Shown piece after piece: positions 1 to 9,571 of a DNA stretch of 64,000 nt (within the stretch, counting starts at the first letter, position 1; the number at the start of each line of letters is the position of its first letter). This DNA is from Rhodococcus triatomae (lineage in GTDB: Bacteria > Actinomycetota > Actinomycetes > Mycobacteriales > Mycobacteriaceae): NCBI RefSeq assembly GCF_014217785.1, contig NZ_CP048814.1, positions 2,046,001 to 2,110,000 on the forward strand, read 5' to 3'. Under the pieces are notes generated by a model. The model did no database searches and had not been told where the DNA came from. It saw nothing but the letters and a program-made list of their open reading frames with translations. The position numbers and the translations under genes are program-made.

Positions 1-55
1 GGCGAACCGGCAACTCCCGCGAACCGTGCTTGAGGAAGCCGCTTGGATCACCCAC
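1..55 (-). CDS. gltD: Glutamate synthase small subunit, N-terminus only (runs off the left edge)
   Basis: Only the first 18 codons lie in the window. From a GTG at 55 the minus strand reads [18 protein letters not shown], which matches the characteristic GltD N-terminus (M-x-D-P-x-G-F-L followed by R-E-x-P-x-R). The start overlaps the gltB stop codon by 8 bases in another frame, the usual translationally coupled gltBD arrangement. GltD is the FAD/NADPH subunit, carrying 4Fe-4S clusters, that feeds electrons to GltB. Everything beyond residue 18 is outside the window, so intactness cannot be judged. Confidence 0.85.
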   Translation of the reverse strand, partial: MGDPSGFLKHGSRELPVR

Positions 56-3000
56 GAGCTGCCTCCATGATCGCCTCGTCGACGTTGGCGCCACGAATCT
101 CGGCGTCCTTGATTGCCATCAGTACCTTCTTGTAATCGCGTGGCATCACCTTCGCGAAGTGCGCCACCTGCTGCGACCAGTCGGCGAGGATGCGCGCGGC
201 AACCTCCGAGCCGGTCTCGTCGCGGTGCCGTTCGATGGCGCCCTTGAGCCACGTGTAGTCGTCGCCCTCGAGATCCTCGAGGTCGACCAGTTCGGTGTTG
301 AGGTTGGCCTCGAAGTCGCGGTCGGGGTTGTAGACGAACGCGACGCCACCGGACATGCCGGCACCGAAGTTGCGTCCGGTCTTGCCGAGGATGACCACCT
401 TGCCGCCGGTCATGTACTCGCACCCGTGGTCACCGACGCCCTCGACCACCGCGGTGGCACCCGAGTTGCGTACGGCGAAGCGCTCTCCCGCGACGCCGCG
501 CAGCAGTACCTCACCGCTGGTGGCGCCGAACAGGATGACGTTGCCGGCGATGATGTTGTCCTCGGCGACGAATCCCTCGGCGGTCTGGAGCGGCGGACGC
601 ACCACGATGCGCCCACCGGACAGGCCCTTGCCGACGAAGTCGTTGGCATCACCGAGCAACCGCAGCGTCATGCCGCGAGGGACGAACGCGCCGAAGCTGT
701 TTCCGGCGGAGCCGGTGAACGTGATGTCGATGGTGCCGTCCGGCAGTCCCTCGCCGCCGTACACCTTGGTCAACTCGTGGCCGAGCATGGTGCCCACCGT
801 GCGGTTGACGTTGGTGATGTGCGTGTCGATGGTGACCTTCGTGCCCTGCTCCAGCGCCGGCTGCGCCTGAGCGATGAGCTGCTGGTCGAGCGCCTTCTCC
901 AGGCCGTGATCCTGCGTCTTCGTGCAGTACGGATCCTGGTCGGTGAAGACGGACTCGGTCTCGGTGAGGATCGGCGACAGGTCCAGATTGCCTGCCTTGC
1001 TGCCCTTCCAGTGCTCGAGCGCCTTCGACGTGTCGAGCGCGTCGACGCGGCCCACTGCCTCGTCCAGGGTGCGGAAGCCGAGCTCGGCCATGAGCTCACG
1101 CACCTCCTCGGCGATGAACAGGAAGAAGTTCTCCACGAACTCGGGCTTGCCGCTGAATCGCTGGCGCAGCACCGGGTTCTGCGTCGCGACGCCCACCGGG
1201 CAGGTGTCCAGGTGGCAGACGCGCATCATGATGCAGCCGGAGACGACGAGCGGAGCGGTCGCGAAACCGAACTCCTCGCCACCGAGCAGCGCGGCGACCA
1301 TGACGTCGCGGCCGGTCTTGAGCTGTCCGTCCACCTGCACGACGATGCGGTCACGAAGTCCGTTGAGCAGCAACGTCTGCTGGGTCTCGGCGAGTCCGAG
1401 CTCCCACGGTGCGCCCGCGTGCTTGACGGACGTCAGCGGGGTCGCACCGGTGCCGCCGTCGTGCCCGGAGATGAGCACGACGTCCGCGTGCGCCTTGGAC
1501 ACACCCGCGGCGACCGTGCCGACGCCGACCTCGGAGACCAGCTTCACGTGGACGCGGGCCTGCGGGTTGGCGTTCTTCAGGTCGTGGATCAGCTGGGCGA
1601 GATCCTCGATCGAATAGATGTCGTGGTGCGGCGGCGGCGAGATGAGGCCGACACCGGGCGTCGAGTGCCGCACCTCGGCGACCCACGGGTACACCTTGTG
1701 TGCGGGCAGCTGGCCGCCCTCGCCGGGCTTGGCACCCTGCGCCATCTTGATCTGGATGTCGGTGCAGTTGCTCAGGTAGTGCGAGGTGACGCCGAAGCGG
1801 CCCGACGCGACCTGCTTGATCGCGGACCGCCGCGAGTCGCCGTTCTCGTCCGGCGTGAAACGCGCCGGGTTCTCGCCGCCCTCACCGGAGTTCGAGCGTC
1901 CACCGAGCCGGTTCATCGCGATCGCCAGCGTCTCGTGTGCCTCCGCCGAGATGGAGCCGTAGCTCATCGCGCCGGTGGAGAACCGCTTGACGATCTCGCT
2001 GGCGGGCTCGACCTCTTCGAGCGGCACCGGCGGGCGCACACCCTTGCGGAAGTCGAACAGCCCACGCAGAGCCGCCAGCCGCTCGGACTGGTCGTCGACG
2101 AGCTTCGTGTACTCCTTGAACACCTTGTACTGCCCGGTGCGGGTGGAGTGCTGGAGCTTGAAGACGGTGTCCGGGTTGAACAGGTGGTACTCGCCCTCGC
2201 GGCGCCACTGGTACTCGCCGCCGACCTCGAGCTCGCGGTGCGCGCGCTCGCCGGGGTTGTCCAGGTAGGCCAGCCGGTGCCGGACCGCGACCTCGGCCGC
2301 GATCTCGTCCAGGCCGATGCCGCCGAGGTGCGAGACGAGGCCGGAGAAGTACTCGTCGACCAGTTCCTGCGACAGGCCGATCACCTGGAACAGCTGCGCG
2401 CCGGTGTACGAGGCGAGCGTGGAGATGCCCATCTTGGACATCACCTTGAGCACACCCTTGCCCGCGGCCTTGATGTAGTTGGCGATCGCCTGGTCCAGCG
2501 TCAGGCCCGGGAGCTGTCCGGTGTTGACCAGTTCGTCCACGGTCTCGAACGCCATGTACGGGTTGACCGCTGCCGCACCGAAACCGACGAGGAGCGCCAT
2601 GTGGTGCACCTCGCGGGCGTCGCCGGCCTCGACGATGAGACCGACCTTGGTACGGGTCTTCTCGCGCACCAGGTGGTGGTGCACGGCGGAGGTCAGCAAC
2701 AGCGACGGGATCGGCGCGTAGACCTCGTTGGACTCGCGGTCCGACAGCACGATCAGACGCGCGCCGCCCGCGATGGCCTCGGAGACCTGGTAGCGCACGT
2801 CCTCGAGCGCCTTGCGCAGACCCTCGCCGCCCTGGGCGACCGGGTAGAGACCGCGGATGATGACACTGCGGAAGTTCGGGAAGTCCCCGTCGTCGTTGAC
2901 GTGGATGAGCTTCGACAGGTCGTCGTTGTGCAGGATCGGCTGCGGCAGGAAGATCTGCTCGCACGATTCGGCGGTGGGGTGCAGCAGGTCGTGCTCGGGG

Positions 3001-4646
3001 CCGATGGTGCCGCCCAGGCTGGTGACGACCTCTTCACGGATGGCGTCCAGCGGCGGGTTCGTCACCTGGGCGAACATCTGCGAGAAGTAGTCGTACAGCA
3101 TCCGCGACCGGGCCGAGAGGACCGCGATCGGGGTGTCGGTGCCCATCGAGCCGAGAGCCTCGGCACCGCTGGCCGCCATCGGCTTGACGAGCAGGTTCAC
3201 TTCCTCGTTCGTGAAGCCGAACATCTGCTGCCGCAACACCACTCGCTCGTGCGACATGTACGTGTACGGACGGTCCGGGAGATCGTCCATGTGGGTGAGC
3301 CCGGCGTCCAGCCACTCCTGGTACGGGTGCTCGGCGGCGAGCTCGTCCTTGATCTCGACGTCGTCGATGATGCGGCCCTGCTCGGTGTCCACCAGGAACA
3401 TCCGGCCCGGCTGCAGACGCACCTTGCGCACGACGGTGGCCGGGTCGATCGGCAGCACGCCGACCTCCGAGGCCATGACGACGAGCCCGTCCTCGGTGAT
3501 CCACAGCCGCGACGGACGCAGCCCGTTGCGGTCGAGCACGGCACCGATGACGCTGCCGTCGGTGAAGCACACCGAGGCGGGGCCGTCCCACGGCTCCATG
3601 AGCGAGGAGTGGTACTGGTAGAACGCCCGGTGCGCGGGCTTCATGGTCTCGTGCCGCTCCCACGCCTCCGGGATCATCATGAGCACGGCGTGCGGCAGGC
3701 TGCGGCCACCGAGGTGCAGCAGCTCGAGCACCTCGTCGAAACGCGCGGTGTCGCTGGCTCCCTTGGTGACGACGGGGAAGATCTTCTGCAGGTTCTCGCG
3801 CCCACCGAAGACGTCCGAGTCGATGAGCGCCTCGCGGGCCCGCATCCAGTTCTCGTTGCCGTTGACGGTGTTGATCTCGCCGTTGTGGGCGACGCGGCGG
3901 AACGGGTGCGCCAGCGGCCACGACGGGAACGTGTTGGTGGAGAAGCGCGAGTGCACCAGGCCCAGCGCGGACTCGACGCGCTCGTCCTGCAGGTCGAGGT
4001 AGAACCCCTTGAGCTGCGGCGTGGTGAGCATGCCCTTGTAGACGAAGGTGCGGCTCGACAGACTGGCGAAGTAGACGCTCTCGTGGCCGGGGCCGTCCTC
4101 GCCCGCGCCGGCGGTGCCCAGCTCGTGCTCGGCCCGCTTGCGGACCACGTAGGCGCGGCGCTCGAGTTCCAGACCGGTGAGGGAACCGTCCTCGGTGCCG
4201 ACGAAGACCTGACGGAAGGTGGGCATCGCGTCGCGGGCGAGGGTGCCCAGCGACGAGTCGTCGACGGCGACCTCACGCCAGCCGAGCACCTTCAGGCCCT
4301 CGGCCTCGGCGATCTTGTCGAAACCCTCGGCTGCGGCGTCGGCGTCGGTAACGGCCTGGGGCAGGAAGGCGATACCCGTGGCGTAGGCACCTGCCGGGGG
4401 CAACGGGAAGTCGACGACCGCGCGGAAGAACTTGTCCGGGACCTGGATGAGGATGCCGGCACCGTCACCGGTGTTCGGCTCGGAACCCGCGGCACCGCGG
4501 TGCTCGAGGTTGACCAGGGCGGTGATCGCCTTCTCGACGATGTCCCGGCTGGGCCGGCCCTTCATGTCCACCACGAACGCGACACCACAGGAATCGTGCT
4601 CGTTCGAGGGGTGATACAGCCCCTGAGGGCCTGGAAGTTGCTTCAT
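48..4646 (-). CDS. gltB: Glutamate synthase (NADPH) large subunit
   Basis: This 1532-residue protein has the full length expected for GltB, which converts glutamine plus 2-oxoglutarate into two glutamates in the GS-GOGAT ammonium-assimilation cycle. The N-terminal glutaminase nucleophile is Cys20 in the context DSCGVAF, so residues 1-19 would be the propeptide removed during maturation. The FMN/synthase domain occupies roughly residues 800-1200 and includes [16 protein letters not shown]. The 3Fe-4S cysteines lie in [15 protein letters not shown] near residues 1140-1155. The C-terminal glycine-rich beta-helix ([10 protein letters not shown]) follows. The ATG at 4646 is preceded by only a weak AGG, but any later start would lose the nucleophile. 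gltD follows in the same operon. Confidence 0.97.
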   Translation of the reverse strand: MKQLPGPQGLYHPSNEHDSCGVAFVVDMKGRPSRDIVEKAITALVNLEHRGAAGSEPNTGDGAGILIQVPDKFFRAVVDFPLPPAGAYATGIAFLPQAVTDADAAAEGFDKIAEAEGLKVLGWREVAVDDSSLGTLARDAMPTFRQVFVGTEDGSLTGLELERRAYVVRKRAEHELGTAGAGEDGPGHESVYFASLSSRTFVYKGMLTTPQLKGFYLDLQDERVESALGLVHSRFSTNTFPSWPLAHPFRRVAHNGEINTVNGNENWMRAREALIDSDVFGGRENLQKIFPVVTKGASDTARFDEVLELLHLGGRSLPHAVLMMIPEAWERHETMKPAHRAFYQYHSSLMEPWDGPASVCFTDGSVIGAVLDRNGLRPSRLWITEDGLVVMASEVGVLPIDPATVVRKVRLQPGRMFLVDTEQGRIIDDVEIKDELAAEHPYQEWLDAGLTHMDDLPDRPYTYMSHERVVLRQQMFGFTNEEVNLLVKPMAASGAEALGSMGTDTPIAVLSARSRMLYDYFSQMFAQVTNPPLDAIREEVVTSLGGTIGPEHDLLHPTAESCEQIFLPQPILHNDDLSKLIHVNDDGDFPNFRSVIIRGLYPVAQGGEGLRKALEDVRYQVSEAIAGGARLIVLSDRESNEVYAPIPSLLLTSAVHHHLVREKTRTKVGLIVEAGDAREVHHMALLVGFGAAAVNPYMAFETVDELVNTGQLPGLTLDQAIANYIKAAGKGVLKVMSKMGISTLASYTGAQLFQVIGLSQELVDEYFSGLVSHLGGIGLDEIAAEVAVRHRLAYLDNPGERAHRELEVGGEYQWRREGEYHLFNPDTVFKLQHSTRTGQYKVFKEYTKLVDDQSERLAALRGLFDFRKGVRPPVPLEEVEPASEIVKRFSTGAMSYGSISAEAHETLAIAMNRLGGRSNSGEGGENPARFTPDENGDSRRSAIKQVASGRFGVTSHYLSNCTDIQIKMAQGAKPGEGGQLPAHKVYPWVAEVRHSTPGVGLISPPPHHDIYSIEDLAQLIHDLKNANPQARVHVKLVSEVGVGTVAAGVSKAHADVVLISGHDGGTGATPLTSVKHAGAPWELGLAETQQTLLLNGLRDRIVVQVDGQLKTGRDVMVAALLGGEEFGFATAPLVVSGCIMMRVCHLDTCPVGVATQNPVLRQRFSGKPEFVENFFLFIAEEVRELMAELGFRTLDEAVGRVDALDTSKALEHWKGSKAGNLDLSPILTETESVFTDQDPYCTKTQDHGLEKALDQQLIAQAQPALEQGTKVTIDTHITNVNRTVGTMLGHELTKVYGGEGLPDGTIDITFTGSAGNSFGAFVPRGMTLRLLGDANDFVGKGLSGGRIVVRPPLQTAEGFVAEDNIIAGNVILFGATSGEVLLRGVAGERFAVRNSGATAVVEGVGDHGCEYMTGGKVVILGKTGRNFGAGMSGGVAFVYNPDRDFEANLNTELVDLEDLEGDDYTWLKGAIERHRDETGSEVAARILADWSQQVAHFAKVMPRDYKKVLMAIKDAEIRGANVDEAIMEAARG

Positions 4647-5189
4647 ACCTAGCCTTCGTATGCCGAAGAACGCACCGACGACCAGCAGCGCTGATGGTCA
4701 TCACCTTGCAATGACGGGTGCCGCACGACAGTGTGCTCGGCACCTCCGATCTACCCCCGCTCCGGCGGCACCGATGGTGTGCTCCTCGTGCCCGACGACG
4801 TGGGTTCTCGGCCCTGGCGGACGGTTGTGAGTCCGCCGTGTAAACAAAACGATAATTCAGCACCCCCAGATCGGCACAACTTAGGGTAGACTTATCGCCC
4901 TTTGATCAGGCATTACTCGAATTGCCGCCGTCGATGCGACGAATCGGACATGTAAACGGATGCGGACGACAGCGTCCTCACCCCGGTGCGCGGGGCCGGG
5001 TCCTCGCCTCCTGAGACGGTCCGGCTCCGGGAAGACGAGACATCCCGGATCCTCCATTCTAGGAGAACGTCCGGAGTGCCGTCGGCTGAGCAGGGATTTC
5101 GGTCGGGTACCGAAATACGGAGTCGGAACCACGCGGCAAGTCGCACGGAAGCGACATATCGCCCGGGCCGGCTCTCTACGGTGGGCGGT
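4647..5189. promoter_or_regulatory. Divergent intergenic region with a hairpin in the gltB leader
   Basis: About 540 bases separate gltB (minus) from the monooxygenase (plus), and no coding sequence is supported here. A perfect 7-base inverted repeat (GGCGGAC at 4816-4822, GTCCGCC at 4831-4837, 8-base loop) lies about 170 bases upstream of the gltB start. The AT-richest stretch of the area, near 4838-4915, is a plausible promoter zone. I found no T-run after the hairpin, so it looks more like an operator or leader structure than a terminator. A GlnR-type box was considered, but the match was too weak to call. Confidence 0.35.
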
Positions 5190-6209
5190 ATGAAGGGATC
5201 GGCGGCCGTCGCCGGCGGCGGTATCGCGGGCCTGTGCGCCGCGGCGTACCTGAGAGCCCGCGGCTGGGACGTGACCGTCTTCGAGCGGGCCGACCGGCTC
5301 CCGGCCACCGGTACCGCCCTGGGAATGTGGCCGTCGGCCGTCCGGGCACTGGACGAGATCGGTGTCGGGGGTCGGGTGCGGAGTCTCGGTGTCGAGCAGC
5401 ACCACGCCGAGATCCGGCGGCCGGACGGACGCGTCGTCGCCGGCGGCGACACCCGAGGAGCGGCCTACCTCCTCTCCCGGCCCGCGCTGCTCGCGGCACT
5501 GGCGGAGGTCGTGCCCGGAGACGCGACGGTGTTCGGGACGCCCGCACCCGCGATCGCGGATCTCTCCGCCGCCGACGTGATCATCGGCGCGGACGGTCTG
5601 CGCAGCCCCACCCGCAGACAGCTGTTCGGTGCCGGACACGAACCCCGGTACGTCGGGAGAACCGCCTGGCGCGGGTGGGTCCCGGGCCACCGCGACGGCG
5701 TCGTCGAGACGTGGGACACCGACGCCCTGTTCGGTCTCACTCCTCGCGACGGCGGGCTGATCAACTGGTTCGCGAGCGTCCGCACCGCACCGGGCAACGA
5801 CGAGGGCCTGGCCGGGGTGCGTTCCCGGTTCGGCTCGTGGCACCCCGAGATCCGGGAGGTGCTCGCCGCCGCCACCGCGGAGACGACACTGCAGCACGAT
5901 CTGTACGAGTCGCCTCCGCTCCCCTCCTACGTCCGGGACAACGTCGCCCTCGTCGGCGACGCCGCGCACGCGATGGCGCCCAATCTCGGACACGGCGCCT
6001 GCGAGGCGATCGTCGACGGAGTCACCCTGGGCCGACTCCTGGTCGCCGGTCCCGACGTACGGACCGCGCTGCGCCGGTACGACCGCCGCCGCCGGATGCC
6101 CACCCGACTCCTGGTACGCGCGTCACGGCTGGCCGCCGACGTGGCGATGGCGGGCCGCGGTCGACGGTCCCGCGATCGGGTGTTGCGCACCCTCACGGCA
6201 CTGACCTGA
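5190..6209 (+). CDS. FAD-dependent aromatic-type monooxygenase (PHBH fold)
   Basis: A 339-residue class A flavoprotein hydroxylase. The N-terminal dinucleotide fold reads VAGGGIAGLCAA (GxGxxG), with the ribose-binding acidic end at VFERAD. The DG motif is DVIIGADGLRSPTRR near residue 145, and the GD motif VALVGDAAHAMAP comes near residue 255. Such enzymes use NAD(P)H and O2 to hydroxylate or epoxidise aromatic or polycyclic substrates; the substrate here cannot be read from sequence. The ATG at 5190 was chosen because it places the nucleotide-binding strand at the N-terminus; the frame is open a further 68 codons upstream but that extension is low-complexity. It is followed by about 180 noncoding bases and seems monocistronic. 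Confidence 0.88.
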   Translation: MKGSAAVAGGGIAGLCAAAYLRARGWDVTVFERADRLPATGTALGMWPSAVRALDEIGVGGRVRSLGVEQHHAEIRRPDGRVVAGGDTRGAAYLLSRPALLAALAEVVPGDATVFGTPAPAIADLSAADVIIGADGLRSPTRRQLFGAGHEPRYVGRTAWRGWVPGHRDGVVETWDTDALFGLTPRDGGLINWFASVRTAPGNDEGLAGVRSRFGSWHPEIREVLAAATAETTLQHDLYESPPLPSYVRDNVALVGDAAHAMAPNLGHGACEAIVDGVTLGRLLVAGPDVRTALRRYDRRRRMPTRLLVRASRLAADVAMAGRGRRSRDRVLRTLTALT

Positions 6210-6296
6210 CGCCCTCGGAGGGCACGACGACATTTGTCCGGGTCCGCTACCCTGTCCTGGGCGAACTCGCCCGGGCGACCGGAGGAGAGCCCACCG

Positions 6297-6368
6297 ATGC
6301 GACCGGAGGCGAGCCCGCCCGGTGGACAGCGGATCACCCAGGTGGGTCAGGAGACCGTCGCCGGGTGA
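6297..6368 (+). CDS. Possible 23-codon leader ORF
   Basis: An ATG at 6297 sits 9 bases after GGAGGAG (6281-6287) and opens a 23-codon frame ending in TGA at 6366-6368, 17 bases before the next gene. The peptide begins MRPEASPPGG and has no membrane segment. The segment lies in a 24-base imperfect tandem repeat (6275-6298 and 6299-6322), so the apparent ribosome-binding site occurs twice. It could be a translated leader peptide or a fortuitous ORF in GC-rich DNA. Confidence 0.25.
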   Translation: MRPEASPPGGQRITQVGQETVAG

Positions 6369-6385
6369 GGTATTGAGGGGAGGCA

Positions 6386-7606
6386 ATGCCGGGGATGAAA
6401 GAATCACCGACCATGAACGACAGCGGCGGACCACGGGACCGGTTCGGTCACTGGTACCCACCCTTCGAGGCTGCGCCGACGCGCCGAACGGCCACGGACG
6501 ACGACAGTGGCAGCACGACGGCACCGGCGGCACCCTCTGCGCGCGATCCGTTCACCACGCCCACTCCGCCGCCCGCTTCCCGGCCCCCCGCTTCCCGGCC
6601 CCCCGCTTCCCGGCCCGCACCGGCGACACCCCCGCCTGCCGGGCGACGTCCCGCGCCACCGACGCCGCCCCCCGGCCCTACACCGCCCCCTGCCCCCACA
6701 CCGCCGCCCGGGCCCTCCCGCGGGGCGACTCCGCCCCCACCGACGGCTCCTCCCGGGCCCGCCCGTCAGCAGGAACCGAATCCTGCGCCCCCGGCGACGG
6801 CACGGCCGGATGCCGAGCCCGCACCGCCGAGCCCACCAGCCGAGCCCGCGCCTCCGGCACCCACGCCGCCGACTCCCGCACCGCCCCCCGTACCGAAGGC
6901 GGCACCGAAGCCCGCGCCCTCGCCGGCGCCCGCGTCACCACCTGCGCCGCCGACACCGGCAGCGACGCCTCGGCCCGAACCACGCCCGGCTCACGACCCG
7001 TTCGGCGACAGTGCGGCGCCCCCGAACTGGCTGGCCGAGAGCGGAACCGACCCGGCGCCTCCCCCGGCGCCCGCGCCGCCGAGCCATCGCGGACGCAACG
7101 TGGCGATCATCGGCGGCGGGCTCGCCCTGTCCGCACTGCTCATCGGCGGTATCGCCGTCGCCCTGGTGAACTCGGGCGGTTCGGATCCGGTGGCGGGCAG
7201 CCCGACCAGCGAGGTGGCCCCGGCGCCGGCCGTCGCGGAGGAGTGGTGCGAGACGTCGGAGGAGGGCGCGACCCGCAGCGGTCAGGGACCGGGCGGGCAC
7301 ACCTCCGGGGCGGATGCCATCTTCGGCTTCGACTACGCCTACTACGTCGAACGGGACGGGGTGAAGGCCGCCTCATTCGGTGCACCGGAGTCGGGGCTCG
7401 ACGCCGCCGCCATCCAGGACGGCATCGACAATCACATCCCGGAGGGCACTCAGCACTGCCTGGAGGTCACCGAGACCGCTCCGGGCGAGTTCGCGGTGAA
7501 ACTGTCCACGCGTGAGGGCGACAGGCCCGTGCGGACGGCGCGCCAGATCATCACCACCACCGAGATCGACGGCCGCCACTACATCACAACCATCGGAGAC
7601 GCGTAG
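6386..7606 (+). CDS. Pro/Ala-rich single-pass membrane protein with exported C-terminal domain
   Basis: A 406-residue protein of three parts. Residues 1-230 are a very Pro/Ala-rich, low-complexity cytoplasmic arm, including three copies of PASRP encoded by a 15-base repeat at 6572-6616. One hydrophobic helix follows (VAIIGGGLALSALLIGG, near residue 240). A folded C-terminal domain of about 150 residues contains two cysteines (EEWCETSEE and TQHCLEV) and would lie outside the membrane. Starts at 6386, 6395 (best spaced from GAGGGGAGG at 6375-6383) and 6413 are all possible. Its stop codon directly abuts the ATG of the MinD-like gene. The architecture recalls Pro-rich proteins near T7SS loci of Nocardiaceae, but no function can be assigned. 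Confidence 0.75.
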   Translation: MPGMKESPTMNDSGGPRDRFGHWYPPFEAAPTRRTATDDDSGSTTAPAAPSARDPFTTPTPPPASRPPASRPPASRPAPATPPPAGRRPAPPTPPPGPTPPPAPTPPPGPSRGATPPPPTAPPGPARQQEPNPAPPATARPDAEPAPPSPPAEPAPPAPTPPTPAPPPVPKAAPKPAPSPAPASPPAPPTPAATPRPEPRPAHDPFGDSAAPPNWLAESGTDPAPPPAPAPPSHRGRNVAIIGGGLALSALLIGGIAVALVNSGGSDPVAGSPTSEVAPAPAVAEEWCETSEEGATRSGQGPGGHTSGADAIFGFDYAYYVERDGVKAASFGAPESGLDAAAIQDGIDNHIPEGTQHCLEVTETAPGEFAVKLSTREGDRPVRTARQIITTTEIDGRHYITTIGDA

Positions 7607-8374
7607 ATGACAAGCAGGCAGATCTGGGTCAAGCCGGCGGTCCCCGTGTTGGTGGTCGGCGTGTGCGGCGGGTCCGGCTGCACCACCACCGCCCTCGGGC
7701 TCGCCAACACCGCTGCGGTGAAGGGCATTTCGGTTGCCGCGGTGGAGGCGACCCCGGCCGGCGGCGACCTCGCCGAGCGTGGCGCCGATTCGGTGTTGTC
7801 GGAGAACGGTATCGAGCAGTTGCTCAGATCGGCACGCGGCGGGATCATCTCGGACGAGGCCTTCGCCCAGGCGTCCTCCCACACCGGGACCAGCGCGCGG
7901 ATCCTGCACCGCTCCGGGAACAAGCTGGCCACCGAGGCGGACTACGTGGCGGTCGACGACTACCTGCGCTCACGGCGCGCGTCCGCGGTCTACGACGTCG
8001 GCCACCGGCTGCAGCCTCCGTATCTCGCTCCCCTGCTGAAGCATTCGCAGGCACCGATCGTCCTCACCGTGCCCTGCCGCGTCGATGCGTTCAACCGGAT
8101 GAGGTCGTCGCTGGACACGATCGGCGGCCTGCTCGGCGACGCCGGGCTCAAGCGCACCGTCGTCACCATCTCCAACCAGGACGCGAACGGCTGGCCGGTG
8201 GACATCGCCCTGCTGCGCAAGTACCTCGGCGACAAGATCTGGAGCATCGAGCAGATCCCGTACGACCAGCACCTCGGTTCCGGAGTGGTGATCTCCTACG
8301 ATCAGCTGGCCCCGGAGACCGTGACCGCCTACGAGAAGCTGGCCGCCGCGGCAGTCGCTGCCTCCGAAGGCTGA
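7607..8374 (+). CDS. MinD/ParA-like ATPase with degenerate Walker A
   Basis: A 255-residue SIMIBI-class P-loop protein. The N-terminus (VPVLVVGVCGGSGCTTTALG) aligns with the deviant Walker A of MinD/ParA (KGGxGKTT), but the invariant lysine before the threonines is a cysteine (GGSGCTTT) and the signature lysine is also absent. The usual second-strand motif (VAAVEATPAGGDLAER) and a VYDVGH strand in the Walker B position are recognisable. It starts immediately after the stop codon of the upstream membrane protein, so the two are probably translated together and may interact. MinD-like domains occur in ESX-associated proteins such as EspI, hence a suspected T7SS link. Without the lysine it may bind nucleotide weakly or act as a pseudo-ATPase. 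Confidence 0.75.
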   Translation: MTSRQIWVKPAVPVLVVGVCGGSGCTTTALGLANTAAVKGISVAAVEATPAGGDLAERGADSVLSENGIEQLLRSARGGIISDEAFAQASSHTGTSARILHRSGNKLATEADYVAVDDYLRSRRASAVYDVGHRLQPPYLAPLLKHSQAPIVLTVPCRVDAFNRMRSSLDTIGGLLGDAGLKRTVVTISNQDANGWPVDIALLRKYLGDKIWSIEQIPYDQHLGSGVVISYDQLAPETVTAYEKLAAAAVAASEG

Positions 8375-8394
8375 TCCCGAAGGCTGATTCGGGA
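8375..8394. terminator. Short hairpin between convergent genes
   Basis: TCCCGAA (8375-8381) and TTCGGGA (8388-8394) form a perfect 7-base stem with a 6-base loop. It begins one base after the stop codon of the MinD-like gene and lies before the stop of the convergent minus-strand gene at 8400. It is probably a bidirectional terminator, although no U-run follows. Confidence 0.5.
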
Positions 8395-8399
8395 GCGGA

Positions 8400-9041
8400 T
8401 CAGCTGCCGACCGGGGCGAGGAACCGGTCGGCGGCGTCGCCGGTGAGCAGCCCTTCCGGCAGCGTGCGGCCACAGATGACGAGCAGTAGATGCTGGGCGC
8501 GGCCGCGTACCGGCGTCCCCGCACCGAACGTCCAGTCGCGGTCCGTCGCCTCGAGTCGGACGTCGGCGATGTCCGCGTGGAAGTACCCGACGTTGCGGGG
8601 CGACATACCGTCGAGCACCCGGGAGAGCCGATCGGCGGGCACCGTCCGGTCCACGCCGAGAGCCGTCGTGATGTCGAGGCCGTGGATCATGTCGTGCGAG
8701 AGGGCACCTTCGAATCCTCCGCCCGGCGGCTTCCACGGATGCGCGAGGTTCGCGGTCAGGCAGGCGAGCAGCTCCTCGTCCGACAGCGCCTCGGTGTCCG
8801 CACGCGCGCTCCGGTCGGCCATCACGTCGAAGCGCCCTCCCGCCTTGACCATTCCCCACACGAACCGCGGCAGCGGGTATCGGAAGGCCATCGTGATGTG
8901 CGCGACCACTTCTCGCACCCGCCAGCCCGCGCACAGCGTGGGCGCGTCCCACTGCTCGGGCCCGAGAGCGTCCAGGACTTCGGCGAGATCCCTGCGTTCG
9001 TCGATCACCCATTCCGGTGCCGCTGCTCGTGCCATCACCAC
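8400..9041 (-). CDS. Maleylpyruvate isomerase / DinB-superfamily mycothiol-dependent protein
   Basis: A 213-residue protein of the actinobacterial TIGR03083-like family. The N-terminal four-helix DinB bundle contains the metal-site motif VREVVAHITMAF and the later histidine in LSHDMIHGLDI, where the family has its third ligand, so the three-histidine metal site appears intact. A small C-terminal SCP2-like beta domain (VRLEATDRDWTFGAG) follows. Family members use mycothiol in isomerase or transferase reactions, but most paralogues have no known substrate. The start could be M1 (9041) or M3 (9035). It is convergent with the MinD-like gene and divergent from the VOC gene. Confidence 0.8.
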   Translation of the reverse strand: MVMARAAAPEWVIDERRDLAEVLDALGPEQWDAPTLCAGWRVREVVAHITMAFRYPLPRFVWGMVKAGGRFDVMADRSARADTEALSDEELLACLTANLAHPWKPPGGGFEGALSHDMIHGLDITTALGVDRTVPADRLSRVLDGMSPRNVGYFHADIADVRLEATDRDWTFGAGTPVRGRAQHLLLVICGRTLPEGLLTGDAADRFLAPVGS

Positions 9042-9168
9042 TCCTGCCCTCGCCGACGCCGGTTCCGGCGCCGTCTCCTGATACCGACCTCACGGGCCGG
9101 GGAAACTCATCGGCGGCAGGTCCGAAACCTTCAATTCCGCGTCGCGACGGGGCACTACCGTCATCGAC

Positions 9169-9564
9169 ATGACACCGACTTTCGCTGCCGTCGAACTCGT
9201 CGCGACGGACATGGCCAAGACCCTCGACTTCTACCGCGAGCTGGGGTTGGAGATTCCGGCGGACGCCGACACCGCGCCACACGTCGAGTACACCCTGCCC
9301 GGCGGGATCCGGCTGATGTGGGACACCGCCGAAATGATCCGCTCGCTGATGCCGGGCTGGACGGAACCCATCGGCGAGGACCGTCTCTCCCTCGCCTTCG
9401 ACTGCCACAGCCCAGCCGGTGTCGACGAGACGTACAGCCGGCTCACCGACCTCGGGCACCTCGGCAGCACCGCGCCGTGGGATGCGCCGTGGGGTCAGCG
9501 GTACGCGATCGTGGAGGATCCGGACGGGCGGTCCATCGATCTGTTCGCGGGACTCGATTCCTGA
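9169..9564 (+). CDS. VOC-family (glyoxalase/bleomycin-resistance fold) protein
   Basis: A 131-residue protein with two beta-alpha-beta-beta-beta modules typical of the vicinal-oxygen-chelate superfamily. It opens with FAAVELVATDMAKTLDFYRELG and closes with YAIVEDPDGRSIDLFAGL, where the final Asp-Leu-Phe motif is diagnostic. Such small VOC proteins act as lyases, dioxygenases or drug-binding proteins, and the substrate cannot be deduced. It is transcribed toward the AraC-type gene at 9572, leaving only 7 bases between the two stops, and divergently from the DinB-like gene. Confidence 0.85.
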   Translation: MTPTFAAVELVATDMAKTLDFYRELGLEIPADADTAPHVEYTLPGGIRLMWDTAEMIRSLMPGWTEPIGEDRLSLAFDCHSPAGVDETYSRLTDLGHLGSTAPWDAPWGQRYAIVEDPDGRSIDLFAGLDS

Positions 9565-9571
9565 ATCGGTG

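Noticed and set aside
30..4652. Plus-strand open frame of 1540 codons
   Set aside because: It is the antisense of gltB, kept open by the GC-rich third positions of the real gene; the minus-strand product matches GltB motif by motif.
4838..4870. Possible GlnR box in the gltB promoter
   Set aside because: Only one half resembles the consensus; the second half-site is too divergent.
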